Positions 8,101 through 15,430 of a stretch of 25,938 bases of DNA are shown here, piece after piece. The position numbers and the translations under genes were made by a program. The notes beneath the pieces were generated by a model that was given only the letters and a program-made list of their open reading frames with translations, was not told where the DNA came from and ran no database searches. The DNA is taken from contig DCVT01000032.1 in NCBI GenBank assembly GCA_002328075.1, positions 1 to 25,938 on the forward strand, given 5' to 3'. Origin of the DNA: Anaerolineales bacterium UBA2181 (lineage in GTDB: Bacteria; Chloroflexota; Anaerolineae; Promineifilales; UBA4811). How positions within the stretch are numbered: the first letter of the stretch is position 1; every line of letters starts with the position of its first letter.

Positions 8101-8656
8101 GATACTCGATACCCAGGGCGCGCAGCGACTCGGCAGTGCTCACGGCCTCCAGGTCGGCAACGGCCCGGCGAACAACCAACCGGCCGCCGCTTTCCATGCC
8201 AGAATCGACGCGGAATCCGCCGACGCTGGGGACGAAGAACGGAACACGATCCTCAGGCCACCGTCCGGCCACGAGCGTGGCGTGTTGCCGAAGGTTGGAG
8301 TGGTTGCAGAAAAACCAACCGTCAGGGCTAAAAGCGGGTGGGTTGCGTCGCGGGTCGTACTCGTTGAGCAGCGCGGACTCGGCCGCGTCCACCCGGTAGG
8401 AAAAGAGGTCTCCGAGGAGAGCTGCGGCTTGGCGCGCGATGGCCTCATCCATGGGTTCCGGGTTGGACACACGGATGTGAACGCGGGTATGGCTCTCCGT
8501 CTCCATGGCGTACCGGACGCCGAGCTCACTCACGGCTCGGCTGTAGAGGGGTGCCAGCGCAAAAAGGCCGCCGGCCAGGCATGCGCCGAGGAGCGGAATC
8601 AAGAGGAGATGCCAATGCCGCGCGATGCGCCGGACCGCAAAATGAAGCAGCATCAC
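5168..8656 (-). CDS. Giant FtsX/MacB-like permease, paralogue 2
   Basis: This membrane subunit of the transporter has 1162 residues. One hydrophobic helix near 15-38 is followed by a long extracytoplasmic domain. A first FtsX-like membrane block follows (around LLTAGVLVLVLYYVLTST) with several more helices. A second large extracytoplasmic region comes next, and a C-terminal FtsX block (last 150 residues) ends in RVLRLGGE. The second outside region contains a stretch like a jelly-roll or carbohydrate-binding module: VYVDDLDAW, then DDFESGRPQWSGP. MacB/FtsX proteins are usually 300-650 residues with four helices; this is a duplicated, expanded form. Start is GTG 8656 (overlapping the upstream stop as GTGA) or ATG 8653 (TGATG); the two differ by one residue. 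It is coupled to the next ATPase by ATGA. Confidence 0.9.
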   Translation of the reverse strand: MMLLHFAVRRIARHWHLLLIPLLGACLAGGLFALAPLYSRAVSELGVRYAMETESHTRVHIRVSNPEPMDEAIARQAAALLGDLFSYRVDAAESALLNEYDPRRNPPAFSPDGWFFCNHSNLRQHATLVAGRWPEDRVPFFVPSVGGFRVDSGMESGGRLVVRRAVADLEAVSTAESLRALGIEYPNQLRIIHLGPGEFDLRVRIVGIFAANDANEAYWMGERKPLEGTMMSGPDGEPLFFGALHITTSAMQRVVNAIEQPLTVKDDLATLHGASYLASALRSWARRLSGSVTPEIADRVFAEAQKAGLLSGLNPVAVTYAWYLVLDRDALTASTMRESAQNVLRVGELTNSSIPGSQVISGLVSIIRVYLDQIRQVQGPVTLLTAGVLVLVLYYVLTSTSWVLEQQAAEWSTLSSRGSSSTQLLFVHGVTVLIQCVLAFVASLPIAHGLVHILRRVGPLARLAVGPTLPIEAPLETWNYAAVAALLSAAALLLPAIPAARRTIIAFQQAVARPPGKPVWARFGLDLALLAVGAGLLMRSKQLGNLQAATLTGKSTLDTMTVVAPLLVLTGTALLWLRLYPIIMGAMGALASRSRGLAYPLGLWHISRNPTNYAQLVLLLLGAFGLGAMSSTLSATREGAAWRQAQEDTGGTVRLELAEMADYDEHDWTTLDGVTAASPVFRGVNVNLRTPTTLTLLGIDGPTLAAVLPLEPAVEALAAWDVGTAGGILLPEHIDHITLWARHENDHSDARLALWLILEDRWGLVSRLEMQGDPLLKGQWTQWRVSLQRVSGRPPWRLVGLAFTSRRGTASLSSGQVYVDDLDAWTAGGTAIPLDDFESGRPQWSGPLEIDAYVKTTVEISAEGRSGSGALLLGYRTLETARYNVETFVAWADRLPVGVIPILLETRFARLMRLGIGDSFRLNVTLGAPNNIRGQLVFCELVGTLDTFATLGDSPNSFLIAPARLLLRAINHGAQGWPLEPNEVWLSTNSYQPSAMLSEQLAQPTLGVRAVHTAAGRREELRRDPLSNAFAGILFAGFWVALLLSLVGMSFYLALSVRRREVSFAVLRSLGWSSQEVWRLLVVEQVALAVPAVTVGIAVGIGLANIMRRFIPVVATAELQLAWLDMAVMITGLAAGLSLLLISAGYWVQKRELARVLRLGGE

Positions 8657-11600
8657 TCGTCTCCTAAACGCAGGGTGCGCGCCAGCGGAAGGCTGCGCAA
8701 GAGCCAGAGGCTGGCCAGGAGCAGAACGGCAAAGACGGCCAGCATGATCAAAGCATATCTGGCCAACAGGTCTGTGCCGGTCATGATGCGAAACGGCGGG
8801 ACGATCAACTGCCCTCCCTCGGTCACCGACAAGAAGGGCAGGATCTGCCCACTCAGCATGGCACCCAAGACGGCACCCAGACCGGCTGCGGTCCCCAACA
8901 CCAGGCTCTGCTCCAGCGCCAGGCTCAGAAGCAACCGCTGGGCGCTGTGACCGAGAGACTGAAGGATGCTGAACTCAACTCGCCGCGCCTGGGCGGTCAG
9001 CGACACGTAGGACAGCAGACTAACCGCGCTCAAAATCAGCGCCACGGCAAAAGCGATAAAGAACAAGCCTGTAAGGCCGATTGTCAGTGGATTGTTCTGC
9101 ATTTGGCGTTGGAGATCCCTCGCCTGGAGCACGTCCTTGACGGCATACCCGTCCCCAGGCCGGTTGAGGGCTTCCAGTACGGCCGCGGCTGAGTTCGGGT
9201 CCTCCAACTGCAGCCAGATCTCGTTGGGATACACGGCGGCACTGGGCAACAGGTTGAGCGCATAGAGCAACAGATCACGATCGGTGACCAGGAACGGACG
9301 GGCATCGGCATACAGGCTTGGGTAGTAGTCCATCACGCCAACGACCTGGAATCGAAGCCGCGTGTTCATCAGGTTGACGAAAAAGGGAACTCGGCCCGTG
9401 ATTCCGTTGCCCTGCAGGAAGGAAGAACTGACGATGGCGGGTAATGTTCCGGCCGGCGATGCGTCCAAAATGAGCCCCATTGAGGCAGTGCGGCCGGTCT
9501 GCGACCATGAGACGGTGGTCGCCAGCTCGGCCTTTTTCCGACTGGGTCGAGTCACAACGTTGCCGGTGGCCACACTGAGACCATCGTGCTGGAATTGCCA
9601 GCCGGCGGTCGTTGCCAACCACGGTACGCTGTGTGACACGAGCGTTTGATCATACAGCGTCAATTCTGCCAATGTGAGGATGCCCTGACCTCCGCCGCTG
9701 GTCGGGCTGCGATAGGTCCAGTGAATGGAGCGCAGGTACAGTGGTTCGTGTAGCGGACGGCCGGTCTCGGTGAGATCACCAACCATGTAGACCCACCCGG
9801 TAGGTTCCTTGACCGGCGCCGGGGAGTACGGTCCGTCCGGAATATTGGAGAGTGTCACCATCTCGGCAAAGCTGTACCGCAGAGGGATGTTGGCCAACGT
9901 GCCTGCGGAATCCATGACTCGGATGTAGAGCTTGGTCCGGTTCACCAGGTCGCGCGGGTCGGTACCCGGCACGGCGGCCCAGAGGCCGACACGAGCCAGG
10001 TCTGGGGTCAAGGCGCGCCCGGCGGCGGATGGGGCCGACAGGCCGGATCCGGGTAGTGCCAGAACTCCCAGGTCGGTGCGCCAGTAGGCTGCAGACGCGA
10101 AACTGGCAGGATCCACGGCGAGCAGTTCGCCAGGCAGCGACCCGGTCGTCCTGGTCGATGCGTCGAAACGGGTTCGGAAAGCCACGCTTGCGTGCTTGAC
10201 GCCTCCCAAGATCGAATACTCGTCTTCTGGAAGGGTTCGCAGCCGACCCTGGAGCGTGTCCACGCTGGTCAGCCGCATCTCGGCGCCCACGGCGTAGCCG
10301 GCACGGTCGACTCGGCTGCGCTCCACCGTGGCGTCGAAACCGGTCGCGAACCATCCGAGACCGATGGCCAGGGCAAGGAGAAGCGCAATTCGGCTGTAAT
10401 GGACCGGCCGGCGGCTGACATGCCACACGGCCAGCAGGGTGTCCAACCCGTTGCGGCGGGCCATGGCGGCCGCCAAAAGACCCATCGCCGGTGCGAAAAG
10501 CCGGAGCAGCAGCGAGCCCACGGCCACCATGAGCAGCGAGGGAGTCAGCAGGAGCAGCGGGTCCGCCAGGATGCGACCCGCCTGGTTTTGCACCAGGATC
10601 GATCCGTACGATCTGAGCTGCCACAAAGCTACCCCACCCAGCACGAGCAGGGCTACATCAAGAAAGGCTCGCTGCCACCACGCCCGCCGCTCCGGACGTT
10701 CCCAGGCCCCGCCGGCCGTCACCAAGGGAGCCCGCAGCACAGGGCGCAGCGTGAGCATTAACACAACCCAGCTAGTCAAACCAGATGCAATGGAATACCC
10801 CCACACCGTGGCATTCAGCCGCAGCGGGATTGTCCCGCTGTCCAGCCCGCTCAGCACGCCCATGGCGCCGAGTTGGCGCAAACCAAAGCGTGCGATGAGC
10901 GGTGCGGCCGTGACCGCCGCCGCACTGACAAGAAATGCCTCCAGAGCACGCAGCGCCCAGACCTGATTGGTGAACCCACCCCGGCTGCGCATGAGCGCGA
11001 TCTCGCGCCGATCCTGCTGTCGTACCAGCTCGGCCGTCGTCAGCAGAAAGTAGAGGGTGAGCGCCCCAATCTGAATGATCAACAGGCTAAAGGGGGCTGC
11101 CAGCAAGGCAGCTTCCTGTTGAAAACGATTGAGGAGGGGGACGAGGCCGGATTCGACGCTCATGTACCCGGCACCGATCTGGTTCACCGATTCCACGGCC
11201 GTCTGCAAGGCCTCAATCACCGCCGGAATGCTCTCCAGCGTGATCGCCTGGTGGCGGACCAGCAGGCGCCATCCCAGGTTGCTGGTGGTCTCTGGGAGGG
11301 AGGTAGTCGCAAGGTCAAAGAAGGCCTGCTCCTCCACCAGCAGCGTGCCCTGCACCCGCCATTGGCTAACGGGGTCGGCTAAATGAATGGGCGGCTGTGC
11401 CTGGGGCCAGTATGGGTCCTCCGAGTCTCTGGCGTCGATGAATCCACTGATTCGAACGTGGATAGGCAGGCTGGAAGCGCGACTCTCGGTCAACACCAGT
11501 ACATCGCCCGGGTTCAGCAAGAGGGCCTGCGCCAACTCTATGCTGGCTACGGCTTCGACGTCAACCCCGGCCGGAGGGGTGGCAGAAGGCATGGTGCCAG

Positions 11601-12054
11601 CCTCCAACACCGCGTGCTGGGCCCAATTGGCATAGTGGCCCAACCGCAGACGGGTTTCGGGGATCAATGCACCGTTGAGCGTTGGTTGGACCGGGAGCGT
11701 CTCTTGCCAGCGGATGATCTCGGTTATCCACGGGCGCAGATTCTGGTCGTAGACCTGGCGAACGGCCAGGTCGAGCTCAGTGGCCCGAGCTTGACTGAGT
11801 CGGGTTTGGCCGGTGCGGAGCGCCACATGGCTGATGGCCGGCTCGGCATTGGCCAACGTCTGTTGAAGGCCGATGTGACCGACGGCACTGGAATAGAGCG
11901 GGATGCTGGAGCCGATTACCGCCGCCAACAGGACGCCCAGGCCGGCGGCGAGCAGGTTGTGCCACTGATAAGACAGACGTTTGAGCGTGGTTACCAGCGC
12001 CCAACCAGCCTGAAACCTACCGGTGGTGGTGGCAGGCGGGCGCGTCGTTTTCAT
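8653..12054 (-). CDS. Giant FtsX/MacB-like permease, paralogue 1
   Basis: First gene of the ABC operon, 1133 residues. It has the same plan as the next gene: an N-terminal helix (about 33-52), an extracytoplasmic domain (about 55-310), an FtsX block (about 315-440), more helices (about 463-480, 500-530, 555-572), a second large outside region (about 575-980) and a C-terminal FtsX block ending in RTLRLGDE. In the second outside region LYLRSIHWTY and ILTLAELTLYD resemble the lectin-like strand pattern of its paralogue. The two proteins share architecture and near-identical C-termini, indicating ancient duplication and a heterodimeric channel. Members of this class couple ATP hydrolysis to mechanical work on extracytoplasmic lipoproteins, lipids or peptides. 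The substrate here is not readable. ATG 12054 has no strong ribosome site. Confidence 0.9.
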   Translation of the reverse strand: MKTTRPPATTTGRFQAGWALVTTLKRLSYQWHNLLAAGLGVLLAAVIGSSIPLYSSAVGHIGLQQTLANAEPAISHVALRTGQTRLSQARATELDLAVRQVYDQNLRPWITEIIRWQETLPVQPTLNGALIPETRLRLGHYANWAQHAVLEAGTMPSATPPAGVDVEAVASIELAQALLLNPGDVLVLTESRASSLPIHVRISGFIDARDSEDPYWPQAQPPIHLADPVSQWRVQGTLLVEEQAFFDLATTSLPETTSNLGWRLLVRHQAITLESIPAVIEALQTAVESVNQIGAGYMSVESGLVPLLNRFQQEAALLAAPFSLLIIQIGALTLYFLLTTAELVRQQDRREIALMRSRGGFTNQVWALRALEAFLVSAAAVTAAPLIARFGLRQLGAMGVLSGLDSGTIPLRLNATVWGYSIASGLTSWVVLMLTLRPVLRAPLVTAGGAWERPERRAWWQRAFLDVALLVLGGVALWQLRSYGSILVQNQAGRILADPLLLLTPSLLMVAVGSLLLRLFAPAMGLLAAAMARRNGLDTLLAVWHVSRRPVHYSRIALLLALAIGLGWFATGFDATVERSRVDRAGYAVGAEMRLTSVDTLQGRLRTLPEDEYSILGGVKHASVAFRTRFDASTRTTGSLPGELLAVDPASFASAAYWRTDLGVLALPGSGLSAPSAAGRALTPDLARVGLWAAVPGTDPRDLVNRTKLYIRVMDSAGTLANIPLRYSFAEMVTLSNIPDGPYSPAPVKEPTGWVYMVGDLTETGRPLHEPLYLRSIHWTYRSPTSGGGQGILTLAELTLYDQTLVSHSVPWLATTAGWQFQHDGLSVATGNVVTRPSRKKAELATTVSWSQTGRTASMGLILDASPAGTLPAIVSSSFLQGNGITGRVPFFVNLMNTRLRFQVVGVMDYYPSLYADARPFLVTDRDLLLYALNLLPSAAVYPNEIWLQLEDPNSAAAVLEALNRPGDGYAVKDVLQARDLQRQMQNNPLTIGLTGLFFIAFAVALILSAVSLLSYVSLTAQARRVEFSILQSLGHSAQRLLLSLALEQSLVLGTAAGLGAVLGAMLSGQILPFLSVTEGGQLIVPPFRIMTGTDLLARYALIMLAVFAVLLLASLWLLRSLPLARTLRLGDE

Positions 12055-12122
12055 TGAACCAGCAAGAACCGAATGCAGCGTCTGCGATCTGGTACTCGCA
12101 AATCACCCAACTGGTTCATTGA
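12051..12122. repeat. Inverted repeat spanning the leader and start of the ABC operon
   Basis: TCATTGAACCAG (12051-12062) and CTGGTTCATTGA (12111-12122) are inverted copies matching at 11 of 12 positions, 48 bases apart. One arm covers the start codon of the first permease. This could be an operator, an RNA hairpin hiding the ribosome-binding region, or chance. No regulator is known for it. Confidence 0.4.
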
Positions 12123-12141
12123 TGGGGGAGAGCGTCGGATT

Positions 12142-12177
12142 AGAAAAGACGGGAGCAAGCAGATCTCTGCTCCCGTC
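12142..12177 (-). terminator. Strong intrinsic terminator of the YtxH operon
   Basis: Read on the - strand, the arms GACGGGAGCA (12177-12168) and TGCTCCCGTC (12157-12148) form a perfect 10-bp stem, followed by TTTTCT. It lies 25 bases after the YtxH-like stop codon. It separates this operon from the ABC operon about 90 bases downstream. Confidence 0.9.
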
Positions 12178-12201
12178 CACAACCAGGCGTTTAGTTCGAG
12201 G

Positions 12202-12546
12202 TCAGCTGGCGGCGGGCGGTTCGGTTTCCAGGACAGCGGATGTCGTGCCGGTTTTCTCGGCAATCGCTCGCTTGCCCTCCTCCAGGGCAGTGCCAAGCCG
12301 GGTCTTTTGTTCCTCCAGGATGACTCTGCTCTTCTCTTGCGCTTCGGCGATCAGGTCATCAGCGCGCTTGCGAGCCTCAACCAACGTCTCTTGCGCTTTG
12401 GCCTGGATCTCGATGCCCCGCTCCTGTATCTGCGACCGAGTTTGCTCGCCAGATTGAGGCGCCAGCAACAGGGCGGTTGCGGCTCCTATCATACCACCGA
12501 TGACGAACCCAGCAAAGAACGCGCCAAAACCATCACTGTCACTCAT
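12202..12546 (-). CDS. YtxH-domain membrane-anchored protein
   Basis: This 114-residue protein has an N-terminal hydrophobic, glycine-rich segment (about 8-30; GFVIGGMIGAATALLLAP) followed by SGEQTR, the typical YtxH signature. A long charged, coiled-coil-like helix rich in Glu, Lys, Arg and Ala then runs from about 35 to 97. YtxH proteins are small envelope-associated proteins, often stress-induced in Bacillus, with no defined biochemical activity. The ATG overlaps the upstream stop as ATGA, so the two genes are coupled. A strong terminator follows directly. The domain call is confident; the function is not. Confidence 0.85.
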   Translation of the reverse strand: MSDSDGFGAFFAGFVIGGMIGAATALLLAPQSGEQTRSQIQERGIEIQAKAQETLVEARKRADDLIAEAQEKSRVILEEQKTRLGTALEEGKRAIAEKTGTTSAVLETEPPAAS

Positions 12547-13055
12547 CTCTCACCTCCGTCCGCTTTGTCTGTCGGACCACCTTTTCTGGGTCCAGCTTGC
12601 TTGGTCGATCGAAAGAGGCCGCCAATCGAACTGGCGAGTCGGCCTAACCCCGAGGCGTAACCGGAAACGTGAATCATGGGGTTAACCATGTGCTCGCTCA
12701 CAAAGTTGGCGGTGCCCCTCAGGGTGCTTACCGTGTCCGAAGTGTGGCTGAGGATCGGTTTGATCTCAAACTCGAGCATGTTGACCAGTCGGGCTACCTG
12801 GATGATCAGCACGACCAGCGCCACGCCGATGAGCGTGGATTCGACCGCTAACGCGATGATAGCCAGGTCACGTATAGTCTCTGTGTGCACTGGGTTGCGC
12901 ACGCCAAGCACCACCAGCGCCACAACGACAAGCAGAAAGACCACGGCCAGAATGATGCCCAGCACCAGATAGCGACGGGGAATAAGCGGCTTGGATGCCA
13001 CCTCGCCCATGGTCGTGTTACCTTCGGTTATCGATTTTGTGATCCCTTCCGACAT
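12543..13055 (-). CDS. Two-helix membrane protein, DUF948-like, partner of YtxH protein
   Basis: This 170-residue protein has two clear hydrophobic segments (about 28-50 and 64-88) and an amphipathic stretch (about 90-125, with VNMLEFEIKPILSHTSDTV). A basic Gly/Lys-rich tail follows. The helix after the second membrane segment resembles DUF948-type proteins, which often stand beside YtxH proteins. ATG 13055 is preceded by TTGGGAG at a usable distance and follows the promoter closely; ATG at residue 16 is an alternative. It is the first gene of a two-gene operon. No enzymatic motif is visible. A structural or envelope-stress role is only inferred from the partner. Confidence 0.75.
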   Translation of the reverse strand: MSEGITKSITEGNTTMGEVASKPLIPRRYLVLGIILAVVFLLVVVALVVLGVRNPVHTETIRDLAIIALAVESTLIGVALVVLIIQVARLVNMLEFEIKPILSHTSDTVSTLRGTANFVSEHMVNPMIHVSGYASGLGRLASSIGGLFRSTKQAGPRKGGPTDKADGGER

Positions 13056-13074
13056 GTGGACACTCCCAATCTAC

Positions 13075-13102
13075 ATTATAGCACGTTTGGGCGCGCTGTC
13101 AA
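13075..13102 (-). promoter_or_regulatory. Near-consensus sigma-70-type promoter of the YtxH operon
   Basis: On the - strand a perfect -35 box TTGACA (13102-13097) and a perfect -10 box TATAAT (13080-13075) stand 16 bases apart. The expected start near 13068 leaves a leader of about 13 bases. The -35 box overlaps the stop codon of the small membrane protein upstream (13101-13099). Confidence 0.9.
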
Positions 13103-13401
13103 AGCTGCTGATCCTTGCTGCCTGGCGCTGCCGGGTGCGCTTGGCTGAGCCATCTGGATAGAAACAGAGCGAGCCAGGACCCCAGACTCGCAGAAAAGGT
13201 ATGGACCGGACCAATCGCCAACAGGCGAATCCCGAGAATGACGCCACACCAGTGCCCGACGGCGAACCCAAGCCAGGAAGCGAAAAGGTAAAAGACCAGC
13301 TTGCGGAGAGGTCCGCCGAAAACGAGGTGAAAACCGGCGCCATAAACCGTGGCAAGGACGAAAGCGACCGCATATCCTGGTGCAGGCCATACCGGGTTCA
13401 T
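13099..13401 (-). CDS. Small hydrophobic membrane protein downstream of mnmA
   Basis: This is a 100-residue protein with about three to four hydrophobic segments (about 8-27, 34-62 and 68-84), short loops and a polar tail. The ATG at 13401 overlaps the mnmA stop codon as ATGA, which fixes the start. A longer open reading in this frame begins inside mnmA and is not credible. No catalytic motif was seen. It resembles the small uncharacterised membrane proteins common in Chloroflexota genomes, a recollection-based comparison. Co-translation with mnmA implies shared expression but not necessarily a shared job. Confidence 0.75.
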   Translation of the reverse strand: MNPVWPAPGYAVAFVLATVYGAGFHLVFGGPLRKLVFYLFASWLGFAVGHWCGVILGIRLLAIGPVHTFSASLGSWLALFLSRWLSQAHPAAPGSKDQQL

Positions 13402-14480
13402 GCCCTTTTCTCCCGTGCTGCTATGGTTCCTCCGCCGAGACAGACCTCGCCGCAGTAGAAAACCGCCGCCTGTCCGGGGGTGACGTCGTTCAACAGAGTG
13501 TCCAGCTCTACCTCGGCGCGACCGTTGGCGCCGGTTTGCACCCGGGCTGCGACCGGCTGCGAGCGGTATCGGATCTGCACGTGTAGCCGGTCTGGATGAT
13601 CCCGAGGGTCCGTAGGCGCGATCCAATGGGTGTCTGTGGTGGAAAACCGGCTGCAGGCTGCATCGCGGCGCCGGCCGACCACGAGCGCGTTGTTTTGAAC
13701 GTCAAGCTGCAGCACGTAAAGAGGCTCAGCCGAGGTGAGGTTCAGACCCTGCCGCTGGCCGATGGTGTAGGCCGCCATGCCCCGGTGCCGACCCAAAAGG
13801 CGGCCCTGATTGTCAAAAATGGGTCCCGGCTGCATCGCAGCCGGCATGCGCTGCGCAACGAAATCCCGATAGTCCCGGCCGGGTATGAAGCAGATGTCCT
13901 GGCTGTCTGGCCGTTCGGCGTTCGGGAGCGCGAGATCGCGCGCTATGGCGCGGACCTGCTCCTTGGTATGCTCGCCCAGTGGAAAGAAAATGCGCGACAA
14001 CTGCGCTTGCGTCAGACGGTACAACACGTATGACTGATCCCGGCCGACGTCGGCGGCGCGCAAGAGCTGGTACGTCCCGTCCCGGTGGCGGATGCGGGCA
14101 TAGTGGCCGGTGGCGAGATAATCCGCCCCCTGTTCGAGCGCCCAATCCAGCAGCAAGCCGAATTTGACGTAGCGATTGCACTCGACGCAGGGGTTGGGTG
14201 TCGACCCGGCGACGTAACTCTGGACAAAAGGGTCGATTACCTGGCGCTGGAACAGCTCGGTAGCGTCGACGGCGTGCAGCGGAATTCCCAACCTGGCGGC
14301 CGCGGGCGCGGCCGGCCCGGCAGCGCGGTCGGAAGATCCACCGGCCGCTGCCGTTTCCCAGAGCTGCGCTGTGACGCCCTCCACCTCATAGCCTGCCTGC
14401 TGCAGCAGCGCCGCTACCACCGTGCTGTCGACGCCGCCGCTCATGGCGACCACCACCCGTTTCCTCTTTTGTGCTGCCAC
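13398..14480 (-). CDS. mnmA: tRNA-specific 2-thiouridylase MnmA (TrmU)
   Basis: This enzyme activates U34 of Lys, Glu and Gln tRNAs with ATP and inserts sulfur to give 2-thiouridine, which improves decoding accuracy. The 360 residues match the family. The PP-loop SGGVDST lies at 14-20. The catalytic cysteine pair is C98 (NPCVEC) and C197 (SQDICFIPG), equivalent to C102/C199 in E. coli. GHYARI (125-130) and GRDQSYVLYRL (146-156) are tRNA-interacting family motifs. The segment from about 42 to 63, usually conserved and acidic, is here Ala/Gly/Pro-rich. The start is GTG 14480; no better start precedes the PP-loop. A TAGAAT box lies only about eight bases upstream, so the message may be leaderless. 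It is coupled to the small membrane protein. Confidence 0.96.
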   Translation of the reverse strand: MAAQKRKRVVVAMSGGVDSTVVAALLQQAGYEVEGVTAQLWETAAAGGSSDRAAGPAAPAAARLGIPLHAVDATELFQRQVIDPFVQSYVAGSTPNPCVECNRYVKFGLLLDWALEQGADYLATGHYARIRHRDGTYQLLRAADVGRDQSYVLYRLTQAQLSRIFFPLGEHTKEQVRAIARDLALPNAERPDSQDICFIPGRDYRDFVAQRMPAAMQPGPIFDNQGRLLGRHRGMAAYTIGQRQGLNLTSAEPLYVLQLDVQNNALVVGRRRDAACSRFSTTDTHWIAPTDPRDHPDRLHVQIRYRSQPVAARVQTGANGRAEVELDTLLNDVTPGQAAVFYCGEVCLGGGTIAAREKRA

Positions 14481-14487
14481 GGCCTGG

Positions 14488-14493
14488 ATTCTA
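14488..14493 (-). promoter_or_regulatory. Possible -10 box of mnmA
   Basis: TAGAAT (14493-14488, - strand) matches the -10 consensus at 5 of 6 positions. No convincing -35 box lies 16-18 bases further up. If used, initiation would be near 14481, next to the GTG start codon. Confidence 0.4.
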
Positions 14494-14531
14494 CCTCAAC
14501 TGGGCGGCTGACGCCACCCGGCGGGGTATGT

Positions 14532-14560
14532 TTGACGCGACGCAGGTTGTCCGATAGGAT
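14532..14560 (+). promoter_or_regulatory. Sigma-70-type promoter of the ferredoxin-NADP reductase gene
   Basis: TTGACG (14532-14537, 5 of 6) and TAGGAT (14555-14560, 4 of 6) are separated by exactly 17 bases. The predicted start near 14567 gives a leader of about 29 bases that carries the ribosome-binding site. Confidence 0.65.
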
Positions 14561-14581
14561 ATGGAAGGTTTGTCATTAGCT

Positions 14582-14587
14582 GGAGGA
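14582..14587 (+). promoter_or_regulatory. Ribosome-binding site that decides the fpr start
   Basis: GGAGGA at 14582-14587 is a strong Shine-Dalgarno. It lies 8 bases before ATG 14596 but only 2 bases before the in-frame GTG at 14590, so the ATG is the better start. Confidence 0.75.
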
Positions 14588-14595
14588 ACGTGGGC

Positions 14596-15405
14596 ATGGA
14601 AGCGACCGACTACAACGCCACCGTGATCGGCAAGATGCTGGTGACGCCGGATCTGATGATCTTGCGGGTGCACACCGACGAACCGCGCGAGAACTTTAAG
14701 GCTGGGCAGTACACCGTGGTGGGCCTGTACGGTGCAGAACCGCGTTCGGCCAACTCGGCCCCCGAGACTGATCCGACGCCGCCGGGGAAACTGGTCCTGA
14801 GGCCGTATTCCATTGCCTCGGCTCTCAGCCGGGTGCAGGAATTCGAGTTCTACATCAGCCAGGTCAAATCCGGCCAACTCACCCCCCGCCTTTTTCAGTT
14901 GGAATTGGGCGGCCGCCTGCATGTGGGCAAACGTATCATCGGCGTCTTTACGCTGGCAGACACGCCGCCGGAGGCCGACATCGTCATGGTCGCGACCGGT
15001 ACCGGTTTGGCGCCGTACATCTGCTTTTTGCGTTCGCATGTGAATGACCGGCCCAACTCAAAAATGGCGGTTATCCACGGCGCTGCCAAACCGTGGGACC
15101 TGGGCTATTTCAGCGAATTGACCTTTCTGGCCAGCACGTTCCCCAACTTTTACTATCTCCCCACGCTGACGCATGCGGATCACACCTGGGCGGGCCACCG
15201 GTTGTGGATTGAGGATTTCCTGGTCTCGGGCGAGCTGGAGCGGGCGACCGGCATTCAGGTGAATCCGGACAAGACCCACTTTTTCCTGTGCGGTAATCCG
15301 ACTATGGTGGAAAAGGTCACCCAGATTCTGTCTGCCAGCGATTACCAACGGCATTCGCGCCAGCGCCCAGGCTCGCTGCACGTTGAAGAGTTCAAATCCC
15401 GCTAG
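14596..15405 (+). CDS. fpr: Ferredoxin/flavodoxin-NADP(+) reductase
   Basis: This FAD enzyme moves electrons between NADP(H) and ferredoxin or flavodoxin in the cytoplasm. The protein has 269 residues, close to bacterial Fpr (about 250-260). The FAD-binding beta-barrel carries RPYSIAS (69-75) and a following glycine-containing loop. The pyridine-nucleotide domain begins with VATGTGLAPY (132-141), and FFLCGNP near the C-terminal third is the typical late NADP motif. The C-terminus reads LHVEEFKSR; several Fpr proteins have an aromatic residue stacked on the flavin near the end, here possibly the Phe. There is an insertion of about 15 residues at 48-64 rich in Ser, Pro and Thr. It is a single gene with its own promoter, divergent from mnmA and convergent with the kinase operon. 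No ferredoxin gene is adjacent. Confidence 0.9.
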   Translation: MEATDYNATVIGKMLVTPDLMILRVHTDEPRENFKAGQYTVVGLYGAEPRSANSAPETDPTPPGKLVLRPYSIASALSRVQEFEFYISQVKSGQLTPRLFQLELGGRLHVGKRIIGVFTLADTPPEADIVMVATGTGLAPYICFLRSHVNDRPNSKMAVIHGAAKPWDLGYFSELTFLASTFPNFYYLPTLTHADHTWAGHRLWIEDFLVSGELERATGIQVNPDKTHFFLCGNPTMVEKVTQILSASDYQRHSRQRPGSLHVEEFKSR

Positions 15406-15430
15406 CGGTTTCCGGCCGGCTGGGCGGCCT

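Noticed and set aside
15414..15429. Hairpin GGCCG-CGGCC between fpr and the kinase gene as a terminator
   Set aside because: The stem is only five pairs and no T-run follows on either strand.
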